Shown piece by piece: positions 1 to 11,160 of a DNA stretch of 64,000 nt. Position numbers and translations under genes: made by a program. The stretch is from Paraescarpia echinospica. Its lineage: Eukaryota > Annelida > Polychaeta > Sabellida > Siboglinidae. Numbering within the stretch: the stretch's first letter is position 1; every line of letters begins with the position of its first letter. Below the pieces are notes generated by a model. The model saw only the letters and a list, made by a program, of their open reading frames with translations. It ran no database searches and had not been told where the DNA came from. The stretch spans positions 18,715,087 through 18,779,086 of the forward strand of contig CM034534.1 in the NCBI GenBank assembly GCA_020002185.1. The letters run 5' to 3'.

Positions 1-130
1 AATTTCAATAAAGTATATGACGGAATGTCCGAACCCACCACATTGTCTACATCCATTTTTTGATGGCTTGACAGCATTTTTCTAGGCAACAGGTCACGTG
101 ATGGACAGGTCAATTGTTTGTTTGTTTTAG

Positions 131-217
131 GTGTGTCTAAGGATTAGTGGGAAGAGCAAGATCTGCCAGTATATATCACTGGATGCTGGAGCGAAATACC
201 TCAAGTTCTACACAGAG
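131..217 (+). CDS. MAN2C1: MAN2C1 exon (first in window)
   Basis: The acceptor is tttgttttag and the donor is GTAACAG. It reads in frame into the next exon as [18 protein letters not shown] followed by VEWHES. This is the segment before the VEWHE motif in GH38 cytosolic enzymes. Phase is 0 at both ends. Confidence 0.88.
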
Positions 218-3200
218 GTAACAGTTTAAAACTCATTTGTCATGTGATTGATGCCATTGTGAGTCAAGTTAGTTGATGTTAAAATTACCTTGTTCCACTT
301 GCTGCGTTGAATGTGGGAACCAGACACATGAGTACTATTTCAAAGAGTGATTGCAGCCCCAAATGTCTCCATTATAATTAGTGTTTATATTTTGAACGTT
401 TTGTGAGTGAAATATTCAAATGGCGAATACTGCTTTGGGCTTATTAAATACAATTTGTCAGGCAACATATTTAATCTAGTATTATTAGCTTTATGTGTGA
501 CTCGCCTCACAGGCTCTTAGCCAGAAATTATTCTTTTGCTAGTCTTGTAGTAGACAAAAGTGCCGTTTGGCATGCGAATGGCTTCCGAAGAAGCCAGTCA
601 CGTCAATCACAGCCATTATTGGCCAGTTTAGTTTTTTCATTGACAAACGAGTCATTTGCGCTATTTATTTAATTAATACTGATCCATTTGATTTGTTTTA
701 GTACCAGTTGTGCCAATGATAGTAATTAATGTGGGCCCCTAGACTTGGAACTATTAGTTAATCTAGTGGCCAGCTGGCGCCCTCTAAATTTCACCAGTCT
801 TATCAGTTAAAATTACCCGTCTTGGCTAGGCAACAGCCAGTCTTGAAGACTGTAGAAGGGTCTCTGGCTAACCCCTGCCGCGACAGTGTACTGTGTATTA
901 CGGCACATGGGTCTGTTATAATCAATGTTTTGCTGTAAGGTGGAGTGGCATGAAAGTCACAAGTTCCTGAAGGTCGAGTTCCCTCTGCGCATTCTGACTC
1001 CACAAGTGACATATGAGATCCAGTTTGGTCACGTGCAACGGCCGAACCACTTCAACACATCTTGGGATTGGGCAAGATTTGAGGTAACGCAATTTTATTT
1101 GCATATAGCAATTCAATACTACCAACTGAGACTATGCCAATCATTCGAGCTGGCATGTTTTGTGAGTTGCTGGCCCAACCAAACAGTGTGTTTGTGTGTG
1201 TATGTAATGTGGTGATTGCATATAACTTTCCATAATACCGACTGAAAAACCAGCCAGTCATTAGTGTCCACCCAACCAAATAGAAGAACAAAAACAAGAT
1301 GTTTATTGGACCCCAAATTAAATTACACAGTGTGCAGTATACTATTTGATATACATCAACTGTAATTAAACAGGTAGTAGCCGGTAACAGAATGAGATGG
1401 GTGGGACATGTACATAGAATGGGTGAAGACAGACTGGCGAAAAGAGCGTGGAAAGTAGAAGAGGGTGGCAGACGAAGGAGAGGAAGACCAAGGCTGAGAT
1501 GGAATGACAGCATAAAACGAGACCTGGCGAGGGCTGACGTGAACAGCCATGAATGGACGGCCATTGCGGATGAGAGAGAGAGGTGGAAAGAACTGATAAG
1601 AAAAGTAAAAGAAGTTACCAAGTGATGTGGACCCCACCCCGCAAGGGAGCAAAGGGAAGAAGAAGATAATTAAACAAAACTCGTAATGTAAAAACAATAT
1701 AATAAAAAAACAGCGCAAATGAGTCAGTGACTCGTATTAAAACAAATATGTTGGTGTCATAGGAGTCACTCATTATATAAAGAGAATAATTGACTTCTCT
1801 TCGTATATATCTTATTTTCCTATTATAGAGCTTTTTTGTAATGCAGTATTTGTCTTTTTGTAAGTGTAACTGTAACTAGAGTGCTTGTATGTACAAAAGA
1901 ACTATGTATCTATTCTTGCATTTTATTCGTTTCTGGTCTCGGATCTCCAGGTCATCTTCACAAGCCAGGGGTGTGACTACGTACACTACCCCTGGCAGAT
2001 CTCCTACGCATAAATTATATGGAAGTTAGCTGAATCAAACTAATAATTCACTTTGCCGTACCAGCCGTGAGAGCAGTGCAGACATCTTCCGCCCCATTTC
2101 CAGGAATCCCAACATAATTACCCATTCGACCATTTCACGAGCCGTTGAGCGGTACTGTGTATTCAAATAATTACATCTACTGCCTAAACAGTCCATGAAG
2201 ACCACCCAGAAGACCGCTAGAATTTTCTGGCAAGTGATATTATTGGCTGGGCTTATATTCTGAGTTTCTGCAAGCGATCTGCCAGGGGGTACTGAGGCAG
2301 ATGTGCTTAGCAGCATCCCCTGGTGCCCGAGAATGCTCCGGGCCCACATGACATGTTGCCGTGGTTACAGGTGTGTGGTCACAAGTGGGCTGACGTGTCG
2401 GAGTATGACTGGGGTGTGGCCGTACTAAACGACTCCCACTATGGATGGTCCTGTATCGACAGTGTCCTCCGACTCTCTCTGTACGTATTCATCATCATCT
2501 GGGTGATTGTTCAGTAAATGTGGCTTTACGGAGAGCAAAACTCAAAAAAAATTAATTTGTAATTTTCACTGGAATTTTGTACAGTTTTATTGTTTACAAT
2601 ATATAGTGAATAGCTTTCTCTCCCTCCCCCTTTCTCTCCCCCTCCCTCCCCTCTTTCTCTCCCTCTTTCTCTCTCTCTTCTCTCCCTCCCCTCTCCCTCC
2701 TCTTCCTCCCCTCTTTCTCTCCCTCCCTCTTTCTCCCAATCCTCTTTCCCTCCCCTCTTTCTCTCCCATCCCTCTTTCTCTCCCATCCCTCTTTCTCTCC
2801 CTCCCTTCTTTCTCTCCCTCCCCTCTTTCTCTCCCTCACCCTCTTTCTCTCCCATCCCTCTTTCTGTCCCTCCCTCTTTCTCTCCCTCCCCTCTTTCTCT
2901 CCCTCCCTCTTTCTCTCCCCTCTTTCTCCCTCCTCTTTCTCTCCATCCACTCTTTCTGCCCTCCTCTTTCTCTCTATCACTCTTTCTCTCCTCCTCCTTC
3001 TTTCTCTCCCTCCCTCTTTCTCCCATCCCTCTTTCTCCCTCCCTCCCTCTTTCTCTCCCCTCCCTCCCCTCTTTCTCTCCCATCCCTCTTTCTCTCCCAT
3101 CCCTCTTTTTCTCCCATCCCTCCCCTCTTTCTCTTCCTCACCCTCTTTCTCTCCCCCTCCCTTCCTTCTTTCTCTCTCTTTCTCTTCCCTCCTTTCTCTC

Positions 3201-6200
3201 CCTCCCTTTTTCACTCCCTATCCCATCCCCTCTTTCTCTCCCTCTTCCACCTCTTTTTCTCTTTCTCTCCCTACCCTCTTTCTCTCCCTCTCACATCCCT
3301 CTTTCTCTACCCCTGCCCCTTTTTTCTACCTCTCCCGCCCCTCTTTCTCACCCTCCTCTTCCTTCCCACCTTTCTCTCCCACTCTCTATTCCTCTGCCAC
3401 TCTCTCTCTCTCTATCCCTTTCCCTCTCATCATCATCTGATGGATTTCAGAGCGAAATATAATATATCCATTTTTTTGGTTTTGAGAAAAGGTTACCTTT
3501 TTGTTTAATACTTAAAGTTTAAATAAAAAAGTGTAATTTTGTAACATAATACCCACTTTGCTGTGGCGGGTCATAAATGTCTGTTCATGTGTTGGTCAAC
3601 TGGGTACAATTGTACAGATTGTTAATGGGTCTATGTGGAATAGCTGGGCTCACTCACTTTATATTGTAAATCGGTGAATTTATATCGTGTTTTACATGTT
3701 TATTTAATTATTTATTTTAATTTTTATAACATGTATATTTATAAACTTTTTTAACTGTTTACTTTATTTAATTTTTATTGCATCTATATATGTAACTATT
3801 TACTTTTAAAAGCTATTCATTTTTACACCTATTTATATGTATCGATTGTTTATGGGTTTTACCTGAAAATAAATATATGCGCATTCCAATAATTAAATTG
3901 GACTGAGAGTCACTTGTAAATTGCAGCCTGAGATCAAGCAAGGCTCCTGACCAGACTGCTGACATGGGCAAACACACATTCACCTACGCACTCATGCCTC
4001 ATTCAGGTTCGTTGGAAAACATCTATCTATTATTGCGCAAGCATGTTTGTATGTGTTTGTGGGGAGGCATGTTAATGTTTTCCTCCTAGACGGCTTGTTT
4101 CTCCATAGGTGCTTGTGACTGAGCCCGCAGTATTTTTGGTTGGCTGGCTGGAGATAAGATTAGACCCTTCAGGTGGAAATGTTGTGGTGGGGGACTGGAG
4201 ATTGTATTAATATTTAGGGAAGGAAGTGCATTTTTGGGTGCAATTTGATGTTTTGGGGAAGCCTGAAAGGTGGGTTTGGTGAACCCTAAGCAGGGTGCAA
4301 TTGGAGGTTTCTGGTGAACTTAACAAACTGTGAATGTTGCCATGAAAAATATTCAACAGCACCCCCGTCCTCCCATGTCATGGTCCGACAGTGGAGTCGT
4401 GCTGAAGCTACGGCTCAGTCCACCCAATATTAATTTTTTCTGGCGCCTGTGTTCTTGGATGCCTAACTTTTATTGGATCATCTATGCCCCACCAGAAGAA
4501 AACCTTTATTTTTTTAAATTCCCCATGCGTTAAGGGTTTTTACTAATTTTCAGGGTTTGCTTTGGACGTTAGATTGACATATATCGATAGTTTACATGGT
4601 AAAACGTAACTCGGGTCTGTCTGAAAACACTAGTAATCATATTATGTAGATTAGCAACAATAATGCATTCATAGATAGGTCAAGCGAATGTTTCATTAAC
4701 GTAATGATCTCATAAGGAAAATTCATCATTAAACAGAATGTGTTGTTAAACTTAAGGAGCTTTTCAATATGCAAAAAGCTGTTGCCATATCACAGAGGAC
4801 ACTATTTCTATGCTACACCGGTGAAAGTATCACAGAGGACACCATTCTGTGACACACTGGTGAAAGTATCACTGAGGACACTATTTCTGTGACACACTGG
4901 TGAAAGTATTACACAGGACACTATTTCTGTGACATACTCGGTGAAAGTATCACCAAGGACACTATTTCTGTGACACACCGGTGAAAGTAACACTGAGGAC
5001 ACTATTTCTGTGATACACCGATGAAAGTATCACTGAGGACACTGTTTATGTGATACATTGGTGAAAGTATCACTGAGGACACAATTTCTGTGATACACCA
5101 GTGAAAGTATCACTGAGGACACTATTTCTGTGACACACTGGTGAAAGTATCACTGAGGACATTATTTCTATGATACACCGGTGAAAGTATCGCTGTGGAC
5201 ACTATTTCTGTGATACACCGCTGAAAGTATCCTTGAGGACACTATTTCTGTGATACTCCACTGAAAGTATCACTGAGGACACTATTTCTGTGATACACCA
5301 GTGAAAGTTTCACTGAGGACACTATTTCTGTGATACACTGGTGAAAGTATCACTGAGGACACTATTTCTGTGAAACACCGGTGAAAGTATCACCGAGGAT
5401 ACTATTTATGTGATACACCGCTGAAAGTGTCACCGAGGATACTATTTCTGTGATACACTGCTGAAAGTATCAGGTGGACAATGTGTTCACGGGGTTTTGA
5501 TGCGGAGACAGCTCGCTTCTCTTCCACTGATGATTTTAGTTAGGTAGGACAGGCATAATCGACCCCACTTTTAAGGTTTAGCCTCAGTTATATATAGTGT
5601 AATGCGTCAGCGGGTAGTGTTGGTTTTAGATTTGGTGTGGTTGACTGGTGTGCTTGGCTAGTATTATACTGTGCAGTAGGTCTATGGTGATTTTAGCAGT
5701 AATGACATTGTTTGATATATGATATCATGTATACCAATACTGCTTGTTTTATGTGCCGAAATGTGGGCTCGGTCAACCTGAGGTACAGGAGACTAGCATG
5801 GGCTCAGTCACAGGCCTGGCCTTGGGATGTCGAGCCCACATTTCTCTCTTATCACGTTAATAAATAAACGTCATTCATTTGGCCTTTTTTCATCACTATA
5901 TTGGACTCTGTGTTGTTGCTTGCATAAATACAAATTTGTATATTTTTGAAGTTAAATCAATTTGCTTTACTCAACTTATATGTTTACAACACAACTATTT
6001 TAATTGATTTAATCTTATATTTAAATTTGTTTTAATAGTACTACTTATATATATATATATATATATATACATATATAATATATATATATAATTATATACA
6101 TATTACTTCTATGTACAGTGCTATGAACATTACATGGATATGGCGCAACACATTGTAAAATAAAAACATTTTAATGTTATTTATAAAGTGAATAACTACG

Positions 6201-8357
6201 TTGTTTCAGGAACATTTCAAACAGCTGGTGTGATACAGGCTGCCTATGAATTAAACGAGCCTCTCATGTACCTTGGTCAATGCAGTGAAGGTTCTTCCAG
6301 TGCTCTGTCCTATTTCTCCATTGATAGTCCGGGAGTGATTCTAGAGACTGTGAAGAAGGTAAGGTAAACCACTGAATGACTCAGATACTCTGGGAACTAT
6401 TTATTTTCACAGTGAACCAGGTGTCAAGTCAAACAGGCCTATTCTGCAAGCAAGCCAAAAATAACCGTCTGTGTAATATCCATAAATTTGGTGATTTAGG
6501 CAGAAAGGTAAACTTTGTAATCTCATCTCTCAATGTCCAGTTTATTTTTCTCAACAAATCCACAACTAATAGAATAGATGCACTTACGAGTACAAAGGTT
6601 AAGAAGGAATATATGATGTGAGTCAAAATGACCTCGTTATTCAAGATGTTGCTTTTTATAATTCTACTTCAATTTTTGCAATAAATCAGCAACAACTGAC
6701 GACATTTCAACAAATGAGGTATAATTTTAAAGCTCGTGATCTGTATAATCCAAAAAGGCACAAAACCCATTTCATAATTTTGCGACTTAATACCCACCTT
6801 ACTGCGGCAGGTCCAGTGTATTGTATGTGACAGGGTACAATGGTTCAGACTAGAAGGTACACTTATAAAACTCAGAAAAACCCAAAACACTTTTACAAGG
6901 GTGAAAAGTTTGATTTTTGCTTGCATGTTTATAAGCAATAAAATAAGTTACTATCAGTTTTGTTAATGCAATTTGGAGTCATTATCTTGAAAAAGTGTTT
7001 TTGATACATGTTTTTGATAGAATGGTATATGATTTGACACATAAATACATGTCATCTGTCTCAAAATTTGAATTCTTCGGGTGGGTCAGTTCTGCTACCC
7101 ATAACTTTGCAAATTTGCAACAAATTGACTTATATGGATGATGCTGATACAGCATAAACCTGATATGTTGATCTTGAACATGCTGCCACTGATACCATAA
7201 TTTTGATTATAGCCTTGGAACAGAGAAGTTGTTTTCATTTCTTCTCGATAAAAAATGTGGTATTTTCCAAGGCTTTCTAAATGCCCAGATGCTAATTAGG
7301 ACAAGTTAATGTTTAGGCCGAGAAGTGTGATTCGGTGATTCTGCGACTGTATGAGGCATATGGTGGAACAACGACAGTACGCATTAAGATGTCTTTCAAA
7401 GTCGCCAAGGCCCACCTGTAAGTACCTTAATATCCAGAATAATTTAGTTCTTGTAAATTGTTGTTGTTCTCTTCTCGTTTACCTGTCTGTCAATGGTCTT
7501 GATTCTCATCCTTGATTTATGTTTTCTTTTCCCTCACTGATCTTGCACTGCCCTCTCCACCAACCGTTGAGCACAAATGAGATTTAAAAGTGGCATTTCA
7601 CCAAGTTTATGCACTGAATTTTTGGTTATTTTAAAAATAATTTTGACTATTAAAATGACTACCTGTATTCACCCGAATTTATGTAATAACTATTTCTGCT
7701 TATATTGTAAATACAAAAAAACTCTAAATTAAAATGTATTACTTTCCTGAGACTTTATTTCTTGTGACTTTTTCATGACTTCTTTTGTGACATTATTTCC
7801 ATCATTCCATAGTTCGTATGTTGGAGTCATTCCTTGTCAGGGTCTTAGCCAGAGACCCGTCTACCCATATTCAAGATTGGCAGATGACTGGCTAAGACTG
7901 GTAAATACAACTGATAAGACAGTTGGAATTTAGAGGGGGCCAGTTGACCACAAGATTAACTAATAGTTCCATGTCTGGGGGTGCACATTAATGACATTGG
8001 CACAACTGGTAGTGAAACAAATCGAATGGATCAGTATTAATTAAATAAATGCCTCAAATGAAACTGGTTTGCATTAAAAAACTAAACTTGCCAATGATGG
8101 CTGTGATTGATGTGAATGACTTCCTCGCAAGCCGTACGCGTGCTAAAAAGCACACTTTTGATTATTTCAAGACTGGCAAACAAATGATTTCTGGCTAAGG
8201 GCCTGGTTCTTGTTTCTGTTGCTGTAGATGCAGTGGGCTGGAAGACTGTCTGGATAAAAAGATCGAGATGGAAGATGACAACTGTCTCGTGCTTCACTTC
8301 TCTCCATTCCAGATCATCTCTGTCAAGTTAACGCCTGATGCAATGACACCAAACTGA
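131..8357 (+). CDS. MAN2C1: Cytosolic alpha-mannosidase 2C1, C-terminal seven exons (partial gene)
   Basis: Seven exons at 131-217, 940-1083, 2371-2480, 3927-4006, 6210-6358, 7317-7417 and 8228-8357 join in phase to 801 nt (266 residues and a TGA). All have AG acceptors and GT donors. The protein matches the C-terminal beta-sandwich part of glycoside hydrolase family 38 MAN2C1: [84 protein letters not shown] and a closing [13 protein letters not shown]. The known enzyme trims free oligomannosides in the cytosol. No signal peptide can be judged because the N-terminus and the catalytic domain with its nucleophile Asp are outside the window to the left. Introns hold two MITEs, a LINE fragment, a pyrimidine tract and a minisatellite, but no coding damage is visible. 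The family assignment is from remembered conserved motifs, not a search. Confidence 0.95.
510..877 (+). mobile_element. hAT-type MITE, copy 1 (368 bp)
   Basis: It has inverted termini beginning CAGGCTCTTAGCCAGA and ending in a sequence whose reverse complement begins CAGGGGTTAGCCAGAGA. There is no coding capacity. The same 368-bp element occurs inverted at 7838-8205. CAGGG-type termini are characteristic of hAT transposons. Flanking 8-mers (502-509 and 878-885) agree at only 5 of 8 bases, so the target duplication is decayed or the ends are a base or two off. Confidence 0.75.
940..1083 (+). CDS. MAN2C1: MAN2C1 exon with VEWHE...TSWDWARFE
   Basis: 48 codons, with acceptor ctgtaag and donor GTAACG. 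It carries the most conserved stretch of the C-terminal domain ([15 protein letters not shown] and [16 protein letters not shown]). Confidence 0.96.
1373..1666 (+). mobile_element. 5'-truncated non-LTR retrotransposon, C-terminal end only
   Basis: It encodes the post-RT tail of a LINE polyprotein at 1392-1625: [20 protein letters not shown], a basic [14 protein letters not shown] block, and [18 protein letters not shown] before the stop. A short A/G-rich 3' end (gaagaagaaga) follows. A perfect 10-bp target duplication TAATTAAACA flanks it at 1363-1372 and 1667-1676. It lies in a MAN2C1 intron. Confidence 0.85.
2371..2480 (+). CDS. MAN2C1: MAN2C1 exon with HKWADVSE
   Basis: The acceptor is gtggttacag and the donor GTACGT, with two leftover bases. 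It encodes [20 protein letters not shown] and ends in the LRLSL segment that joins to LRSSKAP in the next exon. Confidence 0.95.
2617..3427 (+). repeat. 810-bp polypyrimidine (CT) tract in MAN2C1 intron
   Basis: The plus strand is almost pure pyrimidine, built from variants of CCCTCTTTCTCTCCCTC with very few purines. It lies between the exons ending at 2480 and starting at 3927. The long open frames here are low-complexity artefacts. Confidence 0.97.
3927..4006 (+). CDS. MAN2C1: MAN2C1 exon with [12 protein letters not shown]
   Basis: The acceptor is ttgcag. It supplies the third base of the split Leu codon, then [20 protein letters not shown] and ALMPHS, leaving one base before the donor GTTCGT. 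The donor is not a strong consensus. Confidence 0.93.
4790..5473 (+). repeat. 40-bp minisatellite, about 17 units
   Basis: The unit is 40-41 bp: GTGAAAGTATCACTGAGGAC followed by ACTATTTCTGTGATACACCG, with point differences between units. Each unit junction holds GTGATAC, about 10 nt, then GTATCAC, a 7-bp inverted repeat. It lies in the MAN2C1 intron 4007-6209. Confidence 0.95.
6046..6092. repeat. (TA)n microsatellite
   Basis: An interrupted TA array in the same MAN2C1 intron, able to form self-paired structures. Confidence 0.9.
6210..6358 (+). CDS. MAN2C1: MAN2C1 exon with [10 protein letters not shown]
   Basis: The acceptor is ttgtttcag and the donor GTAAGG. The split Gly codon is followed by [17 protein letters not shown] and [15 protein letters not shown], matching the family. 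Confidence 0.95.
7317..7417 (+). CDS. MAN2C1: MAN2C1 exon with [11 protein letters not shown]
   Basis: The acceptor is gtttag and the donor GTAAGT. It encodes [17 protein letters not shown] and a beta-strand-like [12 protein letters not shown], leaving two bases. Confidence 0.94.
7838..8205 (-). mobile_element. hAT-type MITE, copy 2 (368 bp, inverted relative to copy 1)
   Basis: It starts CAGGGTCTTAGCCAGAGACC and ends GATTTCTGGCTAAGGGCCTG. It is the reverse complement of the 510-877 copy along its length and has exactly the same size. Flanking 8-mers ttccttgt and gttcttgt agree at 6 of 8 bases, in line with a decayed hAT duplication. It sits immediately before the last MAN2C1 exon. Confidence 0.78.
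8228..8357 (+). CDS. MAN2C1: MAN2C1 terminal exon and stop
   Basis: The acceptor is ttgctgtag, only 22 bp after the right end of a MITE. It encodes [18 protein letters not shown], then [15 protein letters not shown] and a TGA at 8355-8357. Confidence 0.95.
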
Positions 8358-8475
8358 ACTGATCCACGTGGCTGTTTTCACAGTTTGTCTGGCAACACTG
8401 TGTCAAGCATGAAACATTGCATTTAAATCATGTGTGCGTGTTTGATGTTTGCGTGAAAGTAGGATTCTACATGTA

Positions 8476-8481
8476 AATAAA
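8476..8481 (+). promoter_or_regulatory. Poly(A) signal of MAN2C1
   Basis: AATAAA lies 119 bp after the MAN2C1 stop codon. It is the first canonical hexamer downstream of the stop, so the 3' UTR is probably about 130-150 nt. Confidence 0.7.
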
Positions 8482-9867
8482 CGACATGCGAAATGGGAAA
8501 TTCCTATGTTGTGATGTACCTTCTGGGAATTTCGTATCTGAAACCTGTGTGGATACGATTTGAATCACTATGTAGAGTGAATTGATTTTTCGCATCCGCG
8601 TGAAAACATCACATCCGCATCTTATGTGGAATCACTTGTAAAACCATGCTTTGTTGCATACCACAACTGCATTATGTTTACGTACAGACAGAATCCTTGC
8701 ATACATTTGCAAAGTTCCAGAAATGTGTAGCATTATGTTTGGTGTCGGGTTGGTCGTCACTACATATCAGGAGAACAGAAATTGATACAATAACATAGCA
8801 CGGAACATATACTATAATGCACATTGAGCCTACTGTGGATTTCAGAACCAGGCTGCAAGGTGGATAATATATTGACAACCATGTGATATCGGTTGTATCC
8901 ACTGGTTTTTGGTTGTGGTTTTATAAGCCACTTTGGATAGCTCAATTTCGCAAGCCCCTCACCATATTGTTTTGGTGATTTATGGTGATTTAAAAAGATA
9001 CAAAACACCACATTTTTTTTGGATTTCGCAAACTTTGCAGCCCACCCTAAGTAAAACGTTCGGATTATACACCATGACATTATACACCAATGCATTATGC
9101 ACCATGACATTATGCCAATACATGTATGTCTTTAATGTTTTCATAGTATAGGATGATAATTATAATGTCACCAATTGAGTTCATGATTTGCACTGTTATA
9201 AACCGAGGTGTACCAGTTTGACTACTTAACAAAGTATTAGATCAAGCTGCAAAAACACATTGATTTCCTTACAACTGTCTCATGTTGGTGAGCTTTTTGA
9301 AAGATCCGATATACGTCGGCATCATATTGCATTTGATTTTGAGACATTTAGAGATGTTATTATGCATACATTATGGTGCCATCTTACCCCAAGGGGCTGC
9401 GCAACCTAATCTAACCTATTTATAAAACTAATGTTTTCATAAATATTTGTTGTTGTGCTATTACATACACCGTGTAGACTAAACTATGCACAATTATGAT
9501 GTTATAAATATACACATACACAATGTTAGAAATATTTAGGCATGTATATGTGTGCGTACATGCCTGATTTTAATAACCATCAAAATAAGTAATTTGCTAT
9601 GTTGATCACATGATGTTATTGTTTTTGTTGTTTACTTTTTTGGATGGCTCCCATCCTAGCAACACAATCTGTCTCAGTGGGAGCGTCCCCGATATTACAT
9701 ATATAACGTATTTGAGCACACTGTATGGACATTGTCTACGCAGGTCAAATAAATTGTGTCTCAGTTCTGAATGTACCTGCTGTCGATCGCTGATTGGCAA
9801 GTGTTTCGAAATCGGTGTCAACTCTTCAACATTTTTAACCAATGGCATTTCTCCTTAAGCCAGTTAT
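8482..9867. other. Spacer after MAN2C1, no gene recognised
   Basis: No convincing exon or element. At about 9066-9118 a short motif around ACCATGACATTAT repeats three to four times. The rest is AT-rich unique-looking sequence with short spurious open frames. Confidence 0.6.
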
Positions 9868-10055
9868 TTATGGTCACCTTGATAATGCAGCCACCTCGCA
9901 ATTAAGGTCACCTTAGGACAGTCTCAGATTATTTCCACATACAGTAAAGTATAGGATATTATTCCTGCGAATATGGTCACCTCGCTATTCAGGTCACCTT
10001 TATCCAGTCCCAAAGGTGACCTTAGTAGTGAGGTTCCATTGGATAATGCGACCGC
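9868..10055 (+). mobile_element. pogo/Tigger-like DNA element fragment, copy 1
   Basis: It has repeated GGTCACCT modules and ends with GTGACCTTAGTAGTGAGGTT and CCATTG, which resembles pogo/Tigger termini. A related, diverged copy lies at 61832-61986 with the same order of blocks (AAGTATAGGA, CCTGC, AGGTCACCTCGCTATTCAGG). It has no coding region. Confidence 0.5.
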
Positions 10056-10118
10056 ACACGGCGTCAAGACAATTAAACCCCTAAGACTGCTTTATGCACC
10101 ATGTTGTGTTATTCTTAG

Positions 10119-10280
10119 GCAAGTTTGTGCAGTGATACCAGGAACGGCGTGTGCCTCCAGTTCAGCGTGGTGCAGCAGGAGGTCAAAGAAGTCTGTGTCA
10201 TCCGCAATCAGAACAGTGTCTGTGCTTCTGACAGTGAGGACATCGGTGTCATACCCCTTCTTGTCTGTCAGTCAGTCGGT
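10119..10280 (+). CDS. Possible isolated exon, unknown product
   Basis: After an acceptor-like attcttag, one frame stays open with exon-like, G/C-ending codons and spaced cysteines (CSDTRNGVCLQFSVVQQ, EVCVIRNQNSVCASDSED). No donor or partner exon could be placed, and a TG-rich array follows. I do not recognise the sequence. It could be a relic exon or a chance open frame. Confidence 0.2.
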
Positions 10281-10319
10281 CTGTTCTGTGTGCTGCCTGC
10301 CTCCTGCCTGCCTGCCTGT

Positions 10320-11160
10320 ATGTCTGCTGTCTGTCGGTGTGAGTGTGCGTGTGGGTCAGTGTATGTGATTTTGTGTGTTGTGGTTTGTATATGTGTGCGT
10401 TATGTGTGGATAAGTGAGTATGTGTGTGAGTGTCTGCATGAGTGCCTGTTGGTGTGTGTGTGTGGGTGATTGTGTTTGTTGTGGTGTGTGTGCGTGCACG
10501 CGTTTGTGTGTGTACGTGTGTGTGTGTCCGCGTGTGTGTCCGCGTGTATGATTGTGTGTGTGTACAGGCAAACGTGTGTGCTTGTATGTGTGTGTGAGTG
10601 TGTGCAGATTCGTGTGCGTATGCATTTGTGTGTGTTAATGTGTGCGTATGCGTCTTTGTGTGTGTTAATGTGTGATTGTTTTTATGTGCGTCTGTGAGTG
10701 TGTATGTGCGCGTGTGTATATATGCGTGTGTGTGTGTATTGTGGTTTGTGTATGTGAGAATGTGTATGTGCGTGTGTGTTTATGTTTATGTGTGTATGCC
10801 TGTGTGTGAGTTTGTATGTACATATGTGGGTTTATGTGTGGGTTTTGGTGTGTTGTTTTTGTGTGATGTGTGTGCGCGTGCATGTGTGTTTTTGTGTGTA
10901 AGGGTTTGTGTGAGTGTGTGTATTGTGGTGAGTGTATATGTTGTGGTGTGTGTGCGCATGAGCATGTGTGTCGGTGTGTGTGTGTGTCGGTGTGTGTGTA
11001 TCTATGTGTGTCTGTGCGTATATGTGTGTGTTGTGGTGTGTGTGTTATGGTTTGTGTGTTTGTGCGTGAGTGAATGTGTGCGTATGTGAGTGAGTGTATG
11101 TGTGAATGAGTGTGCGTGTGTGAGTGAGAGTGTGCGTGAGTGAGTGTGCATGTGTGTGAA
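10320..11160 (+). repeat. Long degenerate TG-rich array
   Basis: About 840 bp of TGTG with scattered A, C and T variants (tgtgtgag, tgtgcgta). Long cysteine/valine-rich or histidine/threonine-rich frames here are artefacts. Confidence 0.95.

Noticed and set aside
1952..2013. Exon-like segment after an acceptor-like ctccag ([15 protein letters not shown] then stop)
   Set aside because: Not part of the MAN2C1 domain, ends in a stop, and the flanking MAN2C1 exons join in phase without it.
2507..3508. 333-codon plus-strand frame rich in Ser/Leu/Pro/Phe, and matching minus-strand Arg/Glu/Gly frames
   Set aside because: Generated entirely by the polypyrimidine tract; low-complexity, and it lies inside a MAN2C1 intron.
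4790..5473. CRISPR-like regular array
   Set aside because: Units are continuous 40-bp tandem repeats with no unique spacers, and the genome is eukaryotic.
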